From Glutamicibacter creatinolyticus (GTDB taxonomy: Bacteria > Actinomycetota > Actinomycetes > Actinomycetales > Micrococcaceae), in the NCBI RefSeq assembly GCF_006094275.1, contig NZ_CP034412.1:620001-684000 (forward strand): DNA of 64,000 bases. Reading direction: 5' to 3'. A model generated the notes under the pieces. That model was not told where the DNA came from. It worked only from the letters and a program-made list of their open reading frames with translations, and made no database searches. This document shows positions 42,748 to 52,213 of this stretch, one piece after another (within the stretch, counting starts at the first letter, position 1; each line of letters begins with the position of its first letter). A program made the position numbers and the translations under genes.

Positions 42748-43089
42748 GTTGTACTCCCTCATGATCAGTGAAAGACTTCGCCCTGCCGGCGCTCCACCGG
42801 TAGGGGAGAACACCGACGGCGTCCACCGCATGCACGGAAGGACGCCGGGCGAAGTCTATGTTGTTACGTTTCTGCCGGCTCGACGCCAGGGGCGCCACAA
42901 GCAAAAGACCCCGCAGACGCAATGGAGCGAACCAGCGTGGTCCACTCCCTGGGCCGTTGCGGGGCGAATCGTACTTTCATCGATGATAGTCGCGATCGGG
43001 CAATAAACCCAATAGATCGACTGCCGTGCAAGAAACTTTCAGGAAATGTTACCGCCCCTAAAACCCCCTTGAACCAGGGCCGGGCGGCG
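42748..43089 (-). promoter_or_regulatory. greA upstream region with candidate promoter
   Basis: This 342-base gap has no gene. On the minus strand TTGGGT (43012-43007) and TATCAT (42988-42983) with an 18-base spacer form a plausible promoter, giving a leader of about 235 bases for greA. The leader has GC-rich inverted segments but I cannot assign a known riboswitch. Confidence 0.45.
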
Positions 43090-43500
43090 CTAGAAGTCCT
43101 TGGGCACCTTGTAGCAGTCCTCGATGCCGGCGGTGGTGGCCAGGTTGTCCGTACGCAGCGGAACGTCGAGCTTCAGCTGCACATGGCGCGGGTTCTCCTC
43201 GGCCTCCAGGACCACGGTCTTGAACCCGACCACCGCGTAGCTGTCGTTCATCGCCCGCACTTCGCACTGGACCCGGTTCTTCGAGTCGTAGGAGACCTCC
43301 ACGGTGGCCACGGCCTGGGTGGGTGAGATGATCTCAAAGCCCACGTCCTGGGAGGAGATCGGGGTGAAGTTGTTGATCCCGGCGTATGCCGCACCCACCA
43401 CGCCCACGCCCAGGGCCCCGGCAATCAGCCAATTGCGGGTCTTGGGCGACAGTCGTTTCTTGGGTGTGTGGTAACGACCCATTAAGCTGGGATCAGACAT
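43090..43500 (-). CDS. DUF4307 family membrane protein
   Basis: This is a small bitopic membrane protein of unknown function. The 136 residues contain a basic N-terminus, one membrane helix (about 22-42, NWLIAGALGVGVVGAAYAGI) and an extracytoplasmic beta-rich DUF4307 domain with two Cys near the C-terminal half (QCEVRAM and EDCYKVP). ATG 43500 follows AGAGG. It is divergent from mca and upstream of greA, as in M. tuberculosis (Rv1081c), but no functional link to mycothiol is proven. Confidence 0.88.
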   Translation of the reverse strand: MSDPSLMGRYHTPKKRLSPKTRNWLIAGALGVGVVGAAYAGINNFTPISSQDVGFEIISPTQAVATVEVSYDSKNRVQCEVRAMNDSYAVVGFKTVVLEAEENPRHVQLKLDVPLRTDNLATTAGIEDCYKVPKDF

Positions 43501-43668
43501 GCAGCGCCTCTTGGTACTCTCTCAACAATCCGAATGGGACCAGTCTCCAGTCTACTGGCCAACGCGTGGAAGGAATATTCCGCGGCCGGTGAGAGTTGTC
43601 ATGACGGGGTGCCGCGCCGGGCTTTACCCCGGCCCGAGGCACCAGAGAACGCAAAAGGAAAGAGCTTA

Positions 43669-44586
43669 GTGGAGAGTCACGACGTGAAGAAGATGGCCCC
43701 GTCCCAGGGACTGCGGCTGCTGGCAGTCCATGCCCACCCCGATGACGAGTCCTCCAAGGGCGCGGCCACCATGGCCGCCTATGTCGACGCCGGCGCCGAG
43801 GTGATGGTGGTGACCTGCACCGGCGGTGAACGCGGGGACATCCTCAATGCCGCCGCCGGGGAGCTGGCCCACGCCCACCGCGACCTGCCCGGGGTGCGTC
43901 GCGGGGAGATGGCCGAGGCCGCCGCCGTGCTGGGCATCGAACACCGCTGGCTGGGCTACGTGGATTCGGGGCTGCCCGAGGGCGACCCGGTGCCCGAACT
44001 GCCCTTCGGCGCGTTCGCGCTGCAGCCGGTGGAGGTTGCCGCGGCCGGGCTGATCAAGCTGATCCGCGAATTCCGTCCCCACGTGATCACCACCTACGAC
44101 GAAAACGGCGGCTACCCGCACCCGGATCACATCCACTCCCACCGGGTGGCGCTGTTTGCCTTTGAGCACGCCAACAACCCGGACATGTACCCGGAACTGG
44201 GGCAGCCGTGGGAGGTGCGCAAGCTGTACTACGACCGCGCCTTTGCCCCCGAGCGCTTCCGCACCCTGCACTACGCCATGCTCGACGCCGGCTACGACTC
44301 GCCCTACACCGAACGGGTGCAGCGCTGGGAGGAGGACCAGCAGGACCAGATGTTCAGCTGGGTCTCCCCGCACACCACGACCACCCAGGTGTACTGCGCG
44401 GACTACTTCACGAAGCGTGACCAGGCGCTTTTGGCCCACCGCACGCAGATCGACCCTGAGGGCTTCTTCTTCGCCGTGCCCGAGTACCTCTATGCCGAAC
44501 ACTGGCCGTGGGAGGACTACACGCTGATCACCTCCAAGGTGCCCACCGAATTGCCTGAGTCCGACCTGTTCGCCGGGCTCAGATAG
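43669..44586 (+). CDS. mca: Mycothiol S-conjugate amidase
   Basis: This zinc amidase cleaves mycothiol conjugates of electrophiles and drugs so that mercapturic acids can be exported. The 305-residue LmbE-fold protein has zinc-binding HAHPDDE (His23, Asp26) and PHPDHIHSH (His154). Specific Mca features are the TTYDENGGYPHPDHIHSH segment and the length near 300. GTG 43669 was chosen because AAAGGAAAG lies 8 bases upstream. MshB deacetylase is the close alternative, but the sequence and the greA/DUF4307 neighbourhood favour Mca. It shows that the organism uses mycothiol. Confidence 0.93.
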   Translation: MESHDVKKMAPSQGLRLLAVHAHPDDESSKGAATMAAYVDAGAEVMVVTCTGGERGDILNAAAGELAHAHRDLPGVRRGEMAEAAAVLGIEHRWLGYVDSGLPEGDPVPELPFGAFALQPVEVAAAGLIKLIREFRPHVITTYDENGGYPHPDHIHSHRVALFAFEHANNPDMYPELGQPWEVRKLYYDRAFAPERFRTLHYAMLDAGYDSPYTERVQRWEEDQQDQMFSWVSPHTTTTQVYCADYFTKRDQALLAHRTQIDPEGFFFAVPEYLYAEHWPWEDYTLITSKVPTELPESDLFAGLR

Positions 44587-44648
44587 CGGCCCGCCACGCT
44601 AAGATAGTAGTAGGGCACTAACGCTGTAGAAATGAGTTGTACTAACCC

Positions 44649-44930
44649 GTGAACCATCTGACCTTGCTGTTGGCCAGCGCACCGGCCAACGAGTCGACCT
44701 CCAGTTACAACGCGGTCAGCCAGACCGGGCCGGGCTTCCTTGGCTTCGTGTTCACCGCGCTGATGGTGATCGCCGCGATCTTCCTGATCCGCGACATGAT
44801 CCGCCGGGTGCGCCGCGTGCGCTACACCTCCGAAGCCGAATCCCGCCAGCAGCGCCTGGTGGCCCGCGGGGAATCGCAGCCGCTGCAGAAGCCCGCCGGG
44901 AAGATCGACCCGAAAACCCGGGAAAAGTGA
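44649..44930 (+). CDS. Small membrane protein next to mca
   Basis: This 93-residue protein has a short extracytoplasmic N-terminus, one membrane helix (about 31-51, GFLGFVFTALMVIAAIFLI) and a basic cytoplasmic tail (RRVRRVRYTSEAESRQQRL). The start is GTG 44649 without a clear ribosome site. A similar small protein follows mca in mycobacteria (Rv1083), so it is a conserved partner of unknown function. Confidence 0.75.
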   Translation: MNHLTLLLASAPANESTSSYNAVSQTGPGFLGFVFTALMVIAAIFLIRDMIRRVRRVRYTSEAESRQQRLVARGESQPLQKPAGKIDPKTREK

Positions 44931-44953
44931 TCTGACCCCAACCAGCGATCCGG

Positions 44954-44988
44954 TCACCGGGCGGCGGGCTTCGGCCCGCCCCCGGTGA
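44954..44988 (+). terminator. Hairpin after the small membrane protein gene
   Basis: The stem TCACCGGG/CCCGGTGA (44954-44961 and 44981-44988) encloses a second stem GCGGGC-TTCG-GCCCGC with a stable tetraloop. No T tract follows. Confidence 0.65.
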
Positions 44989-45071
44989 TCGTGCATTTAA
45001 CGCCACCGGCGACCCGGGACGGTGGCGCCGGAACATTCCAGGGGTCGCAGAACGGGGCGGGGAGGAACAAC

Positions 45072-45269
45072 ATGAAGCAGGTGCTGCTGTGGCTGCTGGC
45101 CGCGGCGGCGGTGGCCCTGGGCATCGCCGCGTTCATCTACGGCGGCTTTGACGATTCACCGGGGCTGCAGGGGCTCGGTGCCCTGCTGGTACTCGGCACG
45201 CTGATCTGGCTGGCGCGCCGCCGACGCCGTTCCCGTGCGGGCGTCGGGCCCGGAGGCGACGGGCCCTGA
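45072..45269 (+). CDS. Tiny two-helix membrane protein
   Basis: This 65-residue protein has a GGAGGAAC ribosome site 7 bases before the ATG. It has two predicted membrane helices (about 4-25 and 34-48) and an Arg-rich tail. I do not recognise a family. The good ribosome site and hydrophobic pattern make it a likely real gene, but such GC-rich short frames need caution. Confidence 0.6.
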   Translation: MKQVLLWLLAAAAVALGIAAFIYGGFDDSPGLQGLGALLVLGTLIWLARRRRRSRAGVGPGGDGP

Positions 45270-45371
45270 GCCGACGGCCCCGGAGACGACGGTGGGTGCG
45301 GCGGGCTGGGTGAACCCTGGTGGCTGGCGCCCAACCCCCTGCGGCCGGCCCGCCGGCGGTAGCATGCCGGT

Positions 45372-47531
45372 ATGGCCAATCGACTAGAGCACGCATCCAG
45401 CCGCTACCTCAGGCAGCACGCCCACCAGCTGGTGGACTGGTGGTCCTACTCGGCCGAGCCCTTCGCCGAAGCCCGGCGCCGGGACCGCCCGGTGATGCTC
45501 TCCATCGGGTACGCCGCCTGCCACTGGTGCCACGTCATGTCCCGCGAGTCCTTCGACGACCCGCAGGTTGCCGCCTACCTGAACGAACATTTCGTCTCAA
45601 TCAAGGTCGACCGGGAACAGCATCCGCTGGTCGATGACACCTACATGCTCGCCACCCAGGCCCTGACCGGGGCCGGCGGCTGGCCAATGACCGTGTTCAC
45701 GCTGCCCGACGGGCGCACCTTCCACGCTGGCACCTACTTCCCGCCCCGGCAGCGCGGCCGGGTGCCCTCCTTCATGCAGGTGCTCACCGCCGTCACCGAG
45801 GCCTACACCCAGCGCCGTGAGGGGGTCGAGCAGCAGGCCGCGGCGCTGGCCGAGCACCTGGTGGAACTCAGCCGCGGACAACACCAGATGATGAAGTTCT
45901 CCGCCGATCCCGCCACGGTCCAGGACGGGAACCAGGCCGAGGGGCAGGCACTGGAGGTTGCGGTGCACCAGTGGATCAAGACCACCCGCAGCGAGGGCGG
46001 GTTCACCCCCGCCCCCAAATTCCCGCCCACCCAGTCACTGGTGGTGCTCTGGCAGCAGGTGCTCACCCACCCCGAGCCGGGCCCGCTGTTCGACGCGGCC
46101 GCCACCACCACCGAGGAGATCGTGCTCGGCGGTTTGCAGGACCACGTGGGGGGAGGCTTCGCCCGCTACTGCGTGGATGAGCATTGGGCGGTACCGCACT
46201 TTGAGAAGATGATCTACGACAACGCCCAGCTGCTGCGGCTGCTGGGACTGTGCCAGCTGGCCTGCACCCAGCTGGCGGCCACCGGCACGGACCCCGCCCG
46301 GACCCAGCGCGCGACAGCGCTGGCCGAGGCCTGCACCCGCGCCGCCGCCGGCACCGCCACCTGGCTGCGGGATTCGATGCTCACCGGGCAGAGCGGGGAC
46401 CGGCACCGCGCCCTGGCCGCCTCCCGGGACGCGGACTCGCTGCGCGACGGGCAGCACGTCGAGGGCGGGGCCTACACGCTGACCCGCGAGGAGTTCGACC
46501 AGGCCGCCGCCGGCCTGGACAGTCCGCTGCCCGAAGACCTGATCCGGTTGGCCGAGGTCGCCGAGGACCCGGGACACTACTGCCTGTCCCTGCGGCGCAT
46601 GCCCCGCGGGAGCGAACGCGAAACCTGGCAGCGGCTGCTGCAGGCGGTGCGCGAGCTGGTGGCCGAGCGCCCGGCCCCGGCCCGGGACAGCAAGGTGGTG
46701 GCCGGGTGGAACGGGCTGGCCATCGAGGCGCTGTGCCAGGCCGCGATCGTGTTTGAGAACCCGGGGCACCGGCAGCTGGCCGAACAGGTGGCCCACACGG
46801 TGTGGGAGATCCACGTTGCCGCCGCCACCGGCACCCTGGCCCGGGTGAGCTTTGAAAACCAGGCCGAGCAGGGCAACGAGGGAACCCTGGAGGATTACGC
46901 GGGGATGGCCCTGGGCTTCGCGGCCCTGGCGCTCGCCGAACCCTCCGGCCCCTGGGCCCTGCGCCGTGACCGGCTGCTGGAACAGGCGCTGAGCTTCATC
47001 GACGAACAAGGCCTGGCCCGGGACACCCGCGAACTGGACCCGGCGCTGGCCGCCCAGCGCGGGCAGCAGCCGGCGGCCACCGCCTTGGATGACGCGGTGC
47101 CCGCCGCCTCCTCCCTGCTGGCCCGGGCGCTGCTGCTGCGCGCCCAGCACACCATGGCCGTGCCGGACCAGGACGGCGCCGGGCCTGACAACGAAGAACG
47201 GGTGGACCGGGACATGCAGGCCGCCCAGGCCCTGGTGGGGCACAGCCCTGTGGTGGCCGCGCGCTTCCCCTCCGCGGTGGCCGGCGCGCTGGAGGTGCAG
47301 GGGCTGCTGCAGTCGCCCATCCAGTACCTGCGCATCTCCGGCGGCGAACCCCGCCAGCTTGGCGCCCTGCGCAGGCTGGCCACGGTGCTCGGCCTGCCGG
47401 TCGGGGCCGGCGACGAGCAGCAGCCGGCCGGGCCGGGCAACGCCCTGCGCATCTACCCGTGCCGGCACACCACCTGCCAGGCGCCGGTGGCCGACGCGGC
47501 CGCCCTGCTCCAGACGCTGCGCCGGGGGTAG
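45372..47531 (+). CDS. DUF255 thioredoxin-domain protein (YyaL/SSP411-like)
   Basis: This 719-residue protein has an N-terminal thioredoxin-like DUF255 domain with ACHWCHVM (Cys50-x-x-Cys53). A long (alpha/alpha)6-barrel region of the glycan-epimerase/mannosidase type follows (KVVAGWNGLAIEAL motif near residue 440). Its molecular job is unknown. The start ATG 45372 is preceded by TAGCAT at a 6-base distance. The position between mca and uppS is as in M. tuberculosis (Rv1084). Confidence 0.9.
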   Translation: MANRLEHASSRYLRQHAHQLVDWWSYSAEPFAEARRRDRPVMLSIGYAACHWCHVMSRESFDDPQVAAYLNEHFVSIKVDREQHPLVDDTYMLATQALTGAGGWPMTVFTLPDGRTFHAGTYFPPRQRGRVPSFMQVLTAVTEAYTQRREGVEQQAAALAEHLVELSRGQHQMMKFSADPATVQDGNQAEGQALEVAVHQWIKTTRSEGGFTPAPKFPPTQSLVVLWQQVLTHPEPGPLFDAAATTTEEIVLGGLQDHVGGGFARYCVDEHWAVPHFEKMIYDNAQLLRLLGLCQLACTQLAATGTDPARTQRATALAEACTRAAAGTATWLRDSMLTGQSGDRHRALAASRDADSLRDGQHVEGGAYTLTREEFDQAAAGLDSPLPEDLIRLAEVAEDPGHYCLSLRRMPRGSERETWQRLLQAVRELVAERPAPARDSKVVAGWNGLAIEALCQAAIVFENPGHRQLAEQVAHTVWEIHVAAATGTLARVSFENQAEQGNEGTLEDYAGMALGFAALALAEPSGPWALRRDRLLEQALSFIDEQGLARDTRELDPALAAQRGQQPAATALDDAVPAASSLLARALLLRAQHTMAVPDQDGAGPDNEERVDRDMQAAQALVGHSPVVAARFPSAVAGALEVQGLLQSPIQYLRISGGEPRQLGALRRLATVLGLPVGAGDEQQPAGPGNALRIYPCRHTTCQAPVADAAALLQTLRRG

Positions 47532-47688
47532 AGGGAGAACAGGGACGGCGCGGTGGCGATGTGTGGCGGCGCGGATGCACGCCCCGGGGCCGGTATGGCG
47601 GTAAATTTAGACACAGTGCCGCACGGCACGGCGCGCATGCCGCCAGGTTTCACGCCACATGGACAAGAGGACACGTCAGGAGGAGCAG

Positions 47689-48450
47689 GTGGGCCTACCG
47701 TCCCTTGCCTATCGACTCTACGAGCGCCGGCTGGCCAGGTCGCTGCCGGGGGACAAGCTGCCGCACCACATCGGTGTGATGGTCGATGGGAACCGCCGGT
47801 GGGCGAAGCTGGCCGGAAGCACCACCGCCGCTGGCCACCAGGCCGGGGCGGAGAAGATCCTGGAGTTCCTGGAATGGTGTGAGGACCTGGGCATCAAGGT
47901 CGTGACCCTGTACATGCTCTCCACCGACAACCTGAACCGGGAACCGGCCGAACTGCGTGACCTGCTGGACATCATCGGCAACCTGCTCGACGAGTTGGGA
48001 CACACCAACCGGGTGCAGGTGCAGCAGGTGGGGGCCCGGGACCTGCTGCCGGCGGACCTGGCCCAGAAGCTGACCGACCTGGAGGCTGCCACCGCCAACC
48101 GCAATGGCGTGCACGTGAACGTGGCCATCGGCTACGGGGGCCGGCGCGAAATCATCGACGCGGTCAAATCGCTGCTGAACGACGCGGCCAGCCGCGGCCA
48201 GTCCCTGAAGGACGTCGCGGACAACCTGGACGTGGACTCGCTGGGCGCCTACCTGTACACCAAGGGCCAGCCGGACCCGGACCTGGTGATCCGCACCAGC
48301 GGGGAACAGCGCCTGTCCGGGTTCCTGACCTGGCAGAGCGCCTACTCGGAGTTCTACTTCTGCGAGGCCCTGTGGCCGGACTTCCGGCGGGTCGACTTCC
48401 TGCGGGCCCTGCGGGACTTCGCCGACCGGCAGCGCCGCTTCGGGGCCTGA
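47689..48450 (+). CDS. uppS: Isoprenyl (cis-prenyl) transferase
   Basis: This cis-prenyltransferase condenses isopentenyl diphosphate units to make a polyprenyl diphosphate carrier or a shorter Z-prenyl product. The 253-residue protein has catalytic Asp33 in MVDGNRRWAK, the NREPAEL and RTSGEQRLSGFL signatures and the C-terminal LWPDF motif. GTG 47689 was chosen because AGGAGGAGC lies just before it; ATG 47659 lacks a ribosome site. In M. tuberculosis the equivalent position holds Rv1086, a short-chain Z-farnesyl diphosphate synthase, so the product length here is open. Confidence 0.9.
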   Translation: MGLPSLAYRLYERRLARSLPGDKLPHHIGVMVDGNRRWAKLAGSTTAAGHQAGAEKILEFLEWCEDLGIKVVTLYMLSTDNLNREPAELRDLLDIIGNLLDELGHTNRVQVQQVGARDLLPADLAQKLTDLEAATANRNGVHVNVAIGYGGRREIIDAVKSLLNDAASRGQSLKDVADNLDVDSLGAYLYTKGQPDPDLVIRTSGEQRLSGFLTWQSAYSEFYFCEALWPDFRRVDFLRALRDFADRQRRFGA

Positions 48451-48803
48451 CTCGGCCCATCTCCTTTTTTCGACCGGCCCCCACCGCCGCGAAGACCGGT
48501 CCGGCGGGCCGGGGTGGTGGCAAACCCGCGGCTGACAGCGCCATCTGCGTGAGCTTCGAGCCCAGAACCTGATCGATACCCAAAAGAAACCTGGTGTTGG
48601 CTTTTTCGACTCCCCGCCGGGGATAGGCTGGGCACACAGGCCCAGCCAGGACGGCCGGGCCGAACGAAAGGTTCGACACTGGATGGTTGCCCGCGCGTTT
48701 GACGGGGCCGCCGGCCGGCGGCCCAGCGGAATTCCGGTGCGGGCTTTTCCCACTGATGCGTGGGGAGAGCCCCCACGCTGAATTCGAGAACGGGTGGATC
48801 GTC
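48451..48803 (+). other. Intergenic region upstream of phoH with 20-bp palindrome
   Basis: This 353-base gap has no convincing gene. It holds a TAGGCT box (48624-48629) that may be the -10 of the phoH gene. There is also a small hairpin (CGAAC/GTTCG, 48661-48675) and a perfect 20-base GC palindrome at 48705-48724. The phoH reading frame is open back to 48687, but the PIN domain starts only at 48804. Confidence 0.45.
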
Positions 48804-50117
48804 ATGGCCCAACAGACCGAACTAGCCCCCAGGACCTATGTGCTGGACACCTCGGTGCTGCTCTCTGACCCGCATGCCATCTTCAACTTTGCCGAGCATC
48901 CGGTGGTGATCCCGCTGACCGTGGTCACCGAACTGGAGCACAAGCGCAAGGACCTGGAGCTGGGATACTTCGCCCGACAGGCGCTGCGGAACCTCGACGA
49001 TCTGATTCAGGAGCACGGCGGACTGGGCACGGCGGTGCCGGTGGGGGAATCCGGCGGGAGCCTGCGCATCGAACTGAACAACATCGCCCAGGAAGTGCTG
49101 CCGGTGGGGATGCGCAGCACCGACAACGACAGCCGGATCCTGGCGGTGGCCAAGAACATCCTGGATACCGGGCTTGAGGTCGCGCTGGTGACCAAGGACC
49201 TGCCGATGCGCATCAAGGCCTCGGCGATCGGCATCCACGCGGAGGTGTACCGCAGTGAACTGACCCGCTCCTCGGGCTGGAGCGGGATCCAGGAGCTGGA
49301 GCTGGACGCCCAGGCGATGGCCGAACTCTACGAATCCGAGCGGCTCGACGCCCCACCCGAGGTGGCCGACGCGCCGGTGAACACCGGGTTGGTGATCACC
49401 TCGGTGCGTGGTTCAGCGCTGGGACGCAAGGTGCACGACGGATCGATCCGGCTGGTGCGCGGGGACCGGGAGGCGTTCGGGCTGCACGGGCGCAGCGCCG
49501 AACAGCGCATCGCCCTGGACCTGCTGCTCGATGAGTCGGTGGGCATCGTCTCGCTGGGCGGGCGGGCCGGCACTGGCAAGTCGGCGCTGGCCCTGTGCGC
49601 GGGCATGGAGGCGGTGCTGGAGCGGCGCGAACACCGCAAGATCACCGTGTTCCGCCCGCTGTACGCCGTTGGCGGCCAGGAGCTGGGGTACCTGCCCGGC
49701 TCGGAGGGGGAGAAGATGAACCCCTGGGCGCAGGCCGTGTTCGACACGCTCAGCTCGGTGGTCTCCAAGAACGTGATCGATGAGGTCGTGGAACGCGGAA
49801 TGCTGGAGGTGCTGCCGCTGACCCACATCCGCGGCCGCTCACTGCATGACACGTTCGTGATCGTGGACGAGGCGCAGTCCCTGGAACGCAATGTGCTGCT
49901 CACGGTGCTTTCGCGCATCGGGCAGCATTCCAAGGTGGTGCTCACCCACGACGTGGCCCAACGCGACAACCTGCATGTGGGCCGGCACGACGGGGTGGCG
50001 GCCGTGGTGGAGCAGCTCAAGGGCCACGACCTGTTTGGGCACGTGACCCTCACCCGCTCGGAACGCTCGGCAATCGCGGCACTGGTCACCGAGATGCTCG
50101 ACGCGAAGGTGCGCTAG
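48804..50117 (+). CDS. PIN-PhoH protein (PhoH2-type RNase/helicase)
   Basis: This protein fuses an N-terminal PIN RNase domain to a PhoH ATPase. PIN acidic residues include Asp15 (VLDTSVL) and later Glu/Asp positions ([21 protein letters not shown]); the PhoH part has Walker A GRAGTGKS (about 253-260, Lys259) and Walker B VIVDEAQS. The 437-residue length equals that of mycobacterial PhoH2 (Rv1095), an RNA unwinding and cleaving enzyme. ATG 48804 has a GGGTGG-like site. The gene end overlaps the convergent next gene by four bases. Confidence 0.92.
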   Translation: MAQQTELAPRTYVLDTSVLLSDPHAIFNFAEHPVVIPLTVVTELEHKRKDLELGYFARQALRNLDDLIQEHGGLGTAVPVGESGGSLRIELNNIAQEVLPVGMRSTDNDSRILAVAKNILDTGLEVALVTKDLPMRIKASAIGIHAEVYRSELTRSSGWSGIQELELDAQAMAELYESERLDAPPEVADAPVNTGLVITSVRGSALGRKVHDGSIRLVRGDREAFGLHGRSAEQRIALDLLLDESVGIVSLGGRAGTGKSALALCAGMEAVLERREHRKITVFRPLYAVGGQELGYLPGSEGEKMNPWAQAVFDTLSSVVSKNVIDEVVERGMLEVLPLTHIRGRSLHDTFVIVDEAQSLERNVLLTVLSRIGQHSKVVLTHDVAQRDNLHVGRHDGVAAVVEQLKGHDLFGHVTLTRSERSAIAALVTEMLDAKVR

Positions 50118-50953
50118 CGCCGCTTCAGCCCGGTCCCGCCGGGATCCTGCGCCGTTCGCGGGCGCAGGGTCCAGGGCCTGGGGGCGCGCACATCGACCAG
50201 GGTTGGGGTGGGGGCGGTGAACAGCGAGTCGATGTAGTACTCGTTGTGCGCCAGCACCCGCACCCGCAGGGTGGGCGCCGGCTCACCGTCCAGCACCTCG
50301 CGGCGCAGCAGGATCCCGGTCTGCCGGTCCAACTCCACCAGGGTGCGCGTTCCGGCGGGAACCAGCGGGTAGCCGGGCACCGCGGGCCGGTAGTTGTGCC
50401 CGGCGCTGAGTACCGCCGCCAGGACGGGGCGGCCCTGGGCATCGGTTGATTCACGCAGCTCGTGGATGAAGGTCGGGTGGTTGAACGCCAGCTCCAGGCT
50501 CGCCGGTTCCTCCCCGGCCAACTCATAGGGGTCCAGTACCGCCTGCAGGAACGGCAGCGGCAACAAATCCCCAAACCCCTGGATGGCCGGTCGCCGGTAC
50601 ACCAGGTGGTCATCCCCGAACACCGGGGTGACCAGGGACGCTGGCAGCTGCCAGGAGGCCGCGGTGGCGGCCACATAGTCCAGCCCCCGGTCCTGGGTGA
50701 AGCGTTCGCGCTGGAAGACCAACTGGTCCCGGTCGTTGGAGATTGCCACCGCCTCCCGGGAGCGCAGCAGCACCGTAAGTTCACCTTCCAGCCCCAGCTC
50801 TTCGCGGGCGTAGGCCGGCGGGAGGTCAACGCTCAAGCGCAGGCTGCTGGAGAGCCAGGGGGCCGAGCGCGCCAGGGCGCGCAGGTGCCGGCGGGCCGCG
50901 GAATCCGGCAGCCGGCCACCGGGAAAGTACTGATCGCGCGCTGGGGAGCTCAT
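50114..50953 (-). CDS. Hypothetical protein, 279 residues
   Basis: I do not recognise the family. The protein is soluble (no signal peptide or membrane helix) with Arg-rich N- and C-termini. In the C-terminal half, repeated beta-type segments ([23 protein letters not shown], then [11 protein letters not shown]) resemble the antiparallel strands of LolA-like folds, which is only a pattern impression. TAGACT lies 6 bases before ATG 50953 and no ribosome site is seen. It is convergent with and overlaps phoH by four bases, and divergent from the prepilin peptidase gene. Confidence 0.7.
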   Translation of the reverse strand: MSSPARDQYFPGGRLPDSAARRHLRALARSAPWLSSSLRLSVDLPPAYAREELGLEGELTVLLRSREAVAISNDRDQLVFQRERFTQDRGLDYVAATAASWQLPASLVTPVFGDDHLVYRRPAIQGFGDLLPLPFLQAVLDPYELAGEEPASLELAFNHPTFIHELRESTDAQGRPVLAAVLSAGHNYRPAVPGYPLVPAGTRTLVELDRQTGILLRREVLDGEPAPTLRVRVLAHNEYYIDSLFTAPTPTLVDVRAPRPWTLRPRTAQDPGGTGLKRR

Positions 50954-51106
50954 ACACCCAGTCTAGGAGCCCCGCGCCACGGGACAAGGGCGCCGGTGGA
51001 CGGGGCGGGGATTCGCACCGGGAGGGCTGGTTCCGGGCTCGGCCGGATTGTGCACAGCCCCCGGCCGGCTGCCCCGCGAATGCCGAATGCGGCCTATGCT
51101 CTGTAC

Positions 51107-51661
51107 ATGGTGGGTCTGCTGCTGGGTGAAGCGTCCCGGGCCGGGTTCGTCCCGGCCGGGGTGTCGCTGGCCGCGCTGTGGACCGACGGGTCCTGGCTGC
51201 GGATGGCCGGCGTCGCCTATGTGCTGTGCTTCCTGTATTTCGGTACTCGCTTGAGCCTGACCGACATTGCGGTGCACCGGCTGCCGAACCGGCTGGTGGC
51301 CCGGTGGGCCGGGGCCAGCGCCGGGCTGCTGCTGCTGATCAGCGTGTTGCGTGGGAACCTTGTCGACCTGCTGTGGGCGGGACTGGGTTTGCTGCTGTTG
51401 GGCGGGGGCTACCTGCTGGTTGCGGTGCTCGGACGCGGGGCCATGGGAATGGGGGATGTGAAGCTGGCCGGTGTGCTGGGACTGAACCTGGGCTACTTTT
51501 CGCTCGGCTCCTTGCTGCTGGCTACCCTGTTCGCCTTTGTCAGCGCCAGCCTGGTGGTGCTTGGCGGGATGCTGCTGCGCAAACTGAGCATGAAGTCCCA
51601 TGTGCCCTTCGGCCCGTTCATGATCCTGGGTGCGGCGATCGCCTTGGGTATGACACCATGA
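51107..51661 (+). CDS. Prepilin peptidase (A24), catalytic domain only
   Basis: This membrane aspartic protease cleaves leader peptides of type IV prepilins or Tad/Flp pilins. The 184 residues have about six helices, with the catalytic aspartates Asp53 (SLTDIAVHRLPN) and Asp117 (GMGDVKLAG, the GxGD motif). The N-terminal methylase domain of full-length PilD is missing, which is common for actinobacterial forms. TATGCT is 6 bases before the ATG. No pilin gene is in the window. Confidence 0.88.
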   Translation: MVGLLLGEASRAGFVPAGVSLAALWTDGSWLRMAGVAYVLCFLYFGTRLSLTDIAVHRLPNRLVARWAGASAGLLLLISVLRGNLVDLLWAGLGLLLLGGGYLLVAVLGRGAMGMGDVKLAGVLGLNLGYFSLGSLLLATLFAFVSASLVVLGGMLLRKLSMKSHVPFGPFMILGAAIALGMTP

Positions 51662-51665
51662 ACGG

Positions 51666-52133
51666 ATGGCTACCCCCGAATTCATCACGGCACTGCGCCA
51701 CCATGTCGGCACCGCACCGCTCTGGCTGTCGGGGGTGAAAGTGGTGGTGCTCGATCAGCGTGGTGTGCTGCTGGTGCGCCGCTCGGACAACGGGCTGTGG
51801 ACGCTGCCAGCCGGAATCATCGAGCCGGGGGAGGAGCCGGCAGTGACCGCGGTGCGCGAGGTGCAGGAGGAAACCGGGGTGCGCTGTGCGGTGACGCACC
51901 TGATCGGGGTGGGGGTAACCGCACCCACCCAGTACCCGAATGGGGACCAGGCCCAGTACGTGGACATCGTCTTCCGGGCCGAGGCCCTGGATGAGCTCCA
52001 GCCCCGGCCGTTGGACGGGGAGAACCTGGAAACCGCGTACTTCGCGCTGGACGCCTACCCCCAGCTGCCGCCGCTGCATGAGCGGGCGCTGCGCTGGGCC
52101 CTGGCGCCCCGGGTGGGTGGCTACTTCGGCTAA
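51666..52133 (+). CDS. Nudix hydrolase
   Basis: This is a 155-residue Nudix protein with a complete Nudix box (residues 50-72, including REVQEETGV). The fold and size fit NADH/ADP-ribose or oxidised-nucleotide pyrophosphohydrolases; the substrate is unknown. The ATG is four bases after the prepilin peptidase stop, without a strong ribosome site, so it may be translated by coupling. Confidence 0.9.
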   Translation: MATPEFITALRHHVGTAPLWLSGVKVVVLDQRGVLLVRRSDNGLWTLPAGIIEPGEEPAVTAVREVQEETGVRCAVTHLIGVGVTAPTQYPNGDQAQYVDIVFRAEALDELQPRPLDGENLETAYFALDAYPQLPPLHERALRWALAPRVGGYFG

Positions 52134-52213
52134 GCCCTCCTTACCGGGCCGGAACGTGAAACGGCGGCGGGCCGTCGGTGACGACACGCCGCCGGGAGAC
52201 GAAGCGGCGAAGG

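Noticed and set aside
42748-43089. Riboswitch in the long greA leader
   Set aside because: No known riboswitch core could be identified; only generic GC-rich inverted segments are present.
47532-47688. Hemolysin III-like gene expected from mycobacterial synteny (Rv1085c)
   Set aside because: The gap between the DUF255 gene and uppS is only 157 bases and contains no such gene on either strand.
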